A stretch of DNA of 5,172 nt from an uncultured Neomegalonema sp. (GTDB lineage: Bacteria; Pseudomonadota; Alphaproteobacteria; Rhodobacterales; Rhodobacteraceae), in contig CALDZQ010000081.1 of the NCBI GenBank assembly GCA_937944035.1, positions 1 to 5,172 on the forward strand, given 5' to 3'. The notes beneath the pieces are model-generated. The model was given only the letters and a program-made list of their open reading frames with translations. It searched no databases and had not been told where the DNA came from. A program made the position numbers and the translations under genes. This document shows, in pieces, positions 3,776 through 5,172 of the stretch. Each line of letters starts with the position of its first letter. Position 1 is the first letter of the stretch.

Positions 3776-5172
3776 ATGCCCCCCACCGGTATCCCCCCAT
3801 CCATGCCCCTTCTCGACCCCGTCGCCGCGCTCACCAGCGTGCAGCGTCGTATCCTCCTCGACACGCTCTCCCCCGAAACCATCCTCGCCGCCCGCTACCT
3901 CTGGCCCCTTTGGGCGCGCCCATCCCAACTCCCGCCAGAAGGCGACTGGTCCACATGGCTCATCATGGGCGGGCGCGGGGCGGGCAAGACCCGTGCGGGG
4001 GCCGAGTGGGTCCGCGCGCAAGTCGAAGGCCCGACCCCCCTCGCCAAAGGCCGCCGCACCCGCCTCGCCCTCATCGGAGAAACCGCCGACCAAGCCCGCG
4101 ATGTCATGGTGCTGGGCGAGAGCGGCCTGATCGCCTGCACCCCGCCCGACCGCCGTCCCGTGTTCCACCATTCCCGCCGCCACCTGCGCTGGCCCAACGG
4201 CGCGCAAGCGTGGCTGTTCTCCGCGAGCGACCCTGAAAGCCTGCGCGGCCCGCAATTCGACGGCGCGTGGTGTGATGAGTTGGCCAAGTGGCGCAAGGCA
4301 CAGCCCGCGTGGGATATGCTGCAATTCGGCCTGCGCCTCGGCCCCAACCCGCAACAGGTCGTTACCACCACCCCCCGCGCCAACCCGACGCTGATAAAGC
4401 TGCTCGACGACCCCGCCACCGTCACCACGCGCAGCCCGACCCGCGACAACGCCGCCAACCTCGCGCCCGGCTTCATCCGCCAGGTCGAGGCCCGCTACGG
4501 TGGCCTGCTACTGGGCCGTCAGGAATTGGGCGGCGAGTTGCTGCTGGAGACGCCGGGTTCGCTGTGGACCCGCCAAACCTTCGAGGCGAACCGCATCAGC
4601 CACACCCCGCCCCTCAGCCGTGTAATCGTCGCCGTAGACCCCCCCGTCACAGGCCGCGTCACATCGGACGCCTGCGGCATCATCGTCGCGGGACTGATCG
4701 CCCAAGCCGACGCGGAAAACCCCACCGCCATCGTCCTCGCCGATCATTCGGTACAGGGCCGCAGCCCCCGCGCATGGGCCACCCGCGCCGTGGCCGCCTA
4801 TCACAGCTTCAACGCCGACCGCCTTGTCGCCGAGGTCAATCAGGGCGGCGATATGGTCGAGGAGATCATCCGCCAGATCGACCCGGACATATCCTTCCGC
4901 GCCGTCCGCGCCACACGCGGCAAAGCCCTGCGCGCCGAACCCGTCGCCGCCCTCTACGAACAGGGCAGGGTAAAGCACTTGTCTACTCTTCCCCTCCCCC
5001 CTCGTGGGGGAGGCAGGGAGGGGGCGCTTTCAACAGGCCCGACCCTCACCAAACTCGAAGACCAAATGTCCGCCTTCGGCGCACACACCTTCACCGGAGA
5101 CACCAAATCCCCGGACCGCGTAGACGCCCTCGTCTGGGCCATCACCGACCTGCTCCTCACCAAACGCACCAA
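3776..5172 (+). CDS. Terminase large subunit, GTA/prophage type (3' end outside window)
   Basis: This is the DNA-packaging motor and headful nuclease of a tailed phage or gene transfer agent. The frame is open from ATG 3776 to the window end (465 codons). The N-terminal ATPase has Walker A GGRGAGKT (65-72), Walker B ending AWCDE (164-168, acidic pair Asp167/Glu168) and a coupling motif VVTTTPR (195-201). The nuclease domain (RNase H-like fold) shows VIVAVDPP (Asp288), a second acidic cluster near EVNQGGD (353-359) and SPDRVDALVWA (Asp447, Asp450). The opening phrase 'YLWPLWARPSQLPPEGDW' followed by Walker A matches GTA-type large terminases. ATG 3803 (residue 10) is an alternative start; neither has a clear ribosome binding site, and an upstream in-frame stop at 3722 limits extension. 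An extra segment at about 402-421 is encoded by a GC-rich palindromic repeat. The small subunit lies upstream, separated by foreign-looking DNA. Confidence 0.93.
   Translation, partial: MPPTGIPPSMPLLDPVAALTSVQRRILLDTLSPETILAARYLWPLWARPSQLPPEGDWSTWLIMGGRGAGKTRAGAEWVRAQVEGPTPLAKGRRTRLALIGETADQARDVMVLGESGLIACTPPDRRPVFHHSRRHLRWPNGAQAWLFSASDPESLRGPQFDGAWCDELAKWRKAQPAWDMLQFGLRLGPNPQQVVTTTPRANPTLIKLLDDPATVTTRSPTRDNAANLAPGFIRQVEARYGGLLLGRQELGGELLLETPGSLWTRQTFEANRISHTPPLSRVIVAVDPPVTGRVTSDACGIIVAGLIAQADAENPTAIVLADHSVQGRSPRAWATRAVAAYHSFNADRLVAEVNQGGDMVEEIIRQIDPDISFRAVRATRGKALRAEPVAALYEQGRVKHLSTLPLPPRGGGREGALSTGPTLTKLEDQMSAFGAHTFTGDTKSPDRVDALVWAITDLLLTKRT
4972..5030. repeat. GC-rich palindromic repeat inserted in frame in the terminase gene
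   Basis: CCTCCCCC (4993-5000) and GGGGGAGG (5006-5013) form an eight-base-pair stem with a CTCGT loop. A second G-rich arm, GGGAGGGG (5016-5023), can pair instead with CCCCTCCC (4991-4998). Flanking AAAGC (4972-4976) and GCTTT (5026-5030) may form the outer arms. Repeats of the form 'ctcccc...ctcgtgggggag' followed by a G-rich tail are, from memory, scattered through many alphaproteobacterial genomes, mostly between genes. Here one lies inside the coding sequence without breaking the frame and encodes LPLPPRGGGREGALSTG. Confidence 0.65.

Noticed and set aside
3713..4978. Minus-strand open frames across the terminase (for example 3713-4354 and 4508-4978)
   Set aside because: They are antisense to a terminase with clear ATPase and nuclease motifs, and their Ala/Gly/Arg-rich composition is that of mirror frames in GC-rich DNA.
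1..5172. CRISPR arrays, tRNA or rRNA genes
   Set aside because: No regularly spaced direct repeats and no cloverleaf or conserved rRNA stretches were seen.

Overview
The window looks like an accessory region of an alphaproteobacterial chromosome. The evidence is a large terminase of the gene-transfer-agent/prophage type common in that class, a histidine kinase with an H-box typical of alphaproteobacterial kinases, a perfect TTAA-N7-TTAA motif (the CtrA cell-cycle regulator consensus), and a GC-rich gene background. I cannot fix the order or genus from sequence alone.

Layout. Bases 1-123 are the last 40 codons of an IS630-type transposase, and the element probably ends near 136-138. Directly beyond it is a 50-codon open tail (140-292) that may be the 3' remnant of a gene interrupted by the element. 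It converges on a membrane-bound sensor histidine kinase (315-2177, minus strand), and a long imperfect hairpin (274-319) covers both stop codons. The 249-bp divergent spacer (2178-2426) is AT-rich and carries the CtrA-type box with a plausible -10 element facing right.

Rightward from the spacer lies a 153-residue helix-turn-helix protein that is probably the small terminase subunit (2427-2888). The large terminase subunit begins at 3776 and runs off the window end. The two would normally be nearly adjacent. Here they are separated by 887 bp of much lower GC content, holding a 26-codon ORF with a good ribosome binding site, an unrecognised Cys-pair (zinc-ribbon-like) protein, and a small coiled-coil/membrane protein that appears truncated by a stop codon. 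The large terminase has ATPase and nuclease motifs but also an in-frame GC-rich palindromic repeat translated as about 20 extra residues.

How the parts may work together (inference): the terS/terL pair is the packaging start of a prophage or gene transfer agent, possibly under CtrA control, with cargo ('moron') genes inserted between the two subunits. The kinase shares the control region but has no response regulator in view. The most interesting signals are the CtrA box upstream of a packaging operon, the low-GC insert splitting the terminase pair, and the palindromic repeat inside the terminase nuclease domain.
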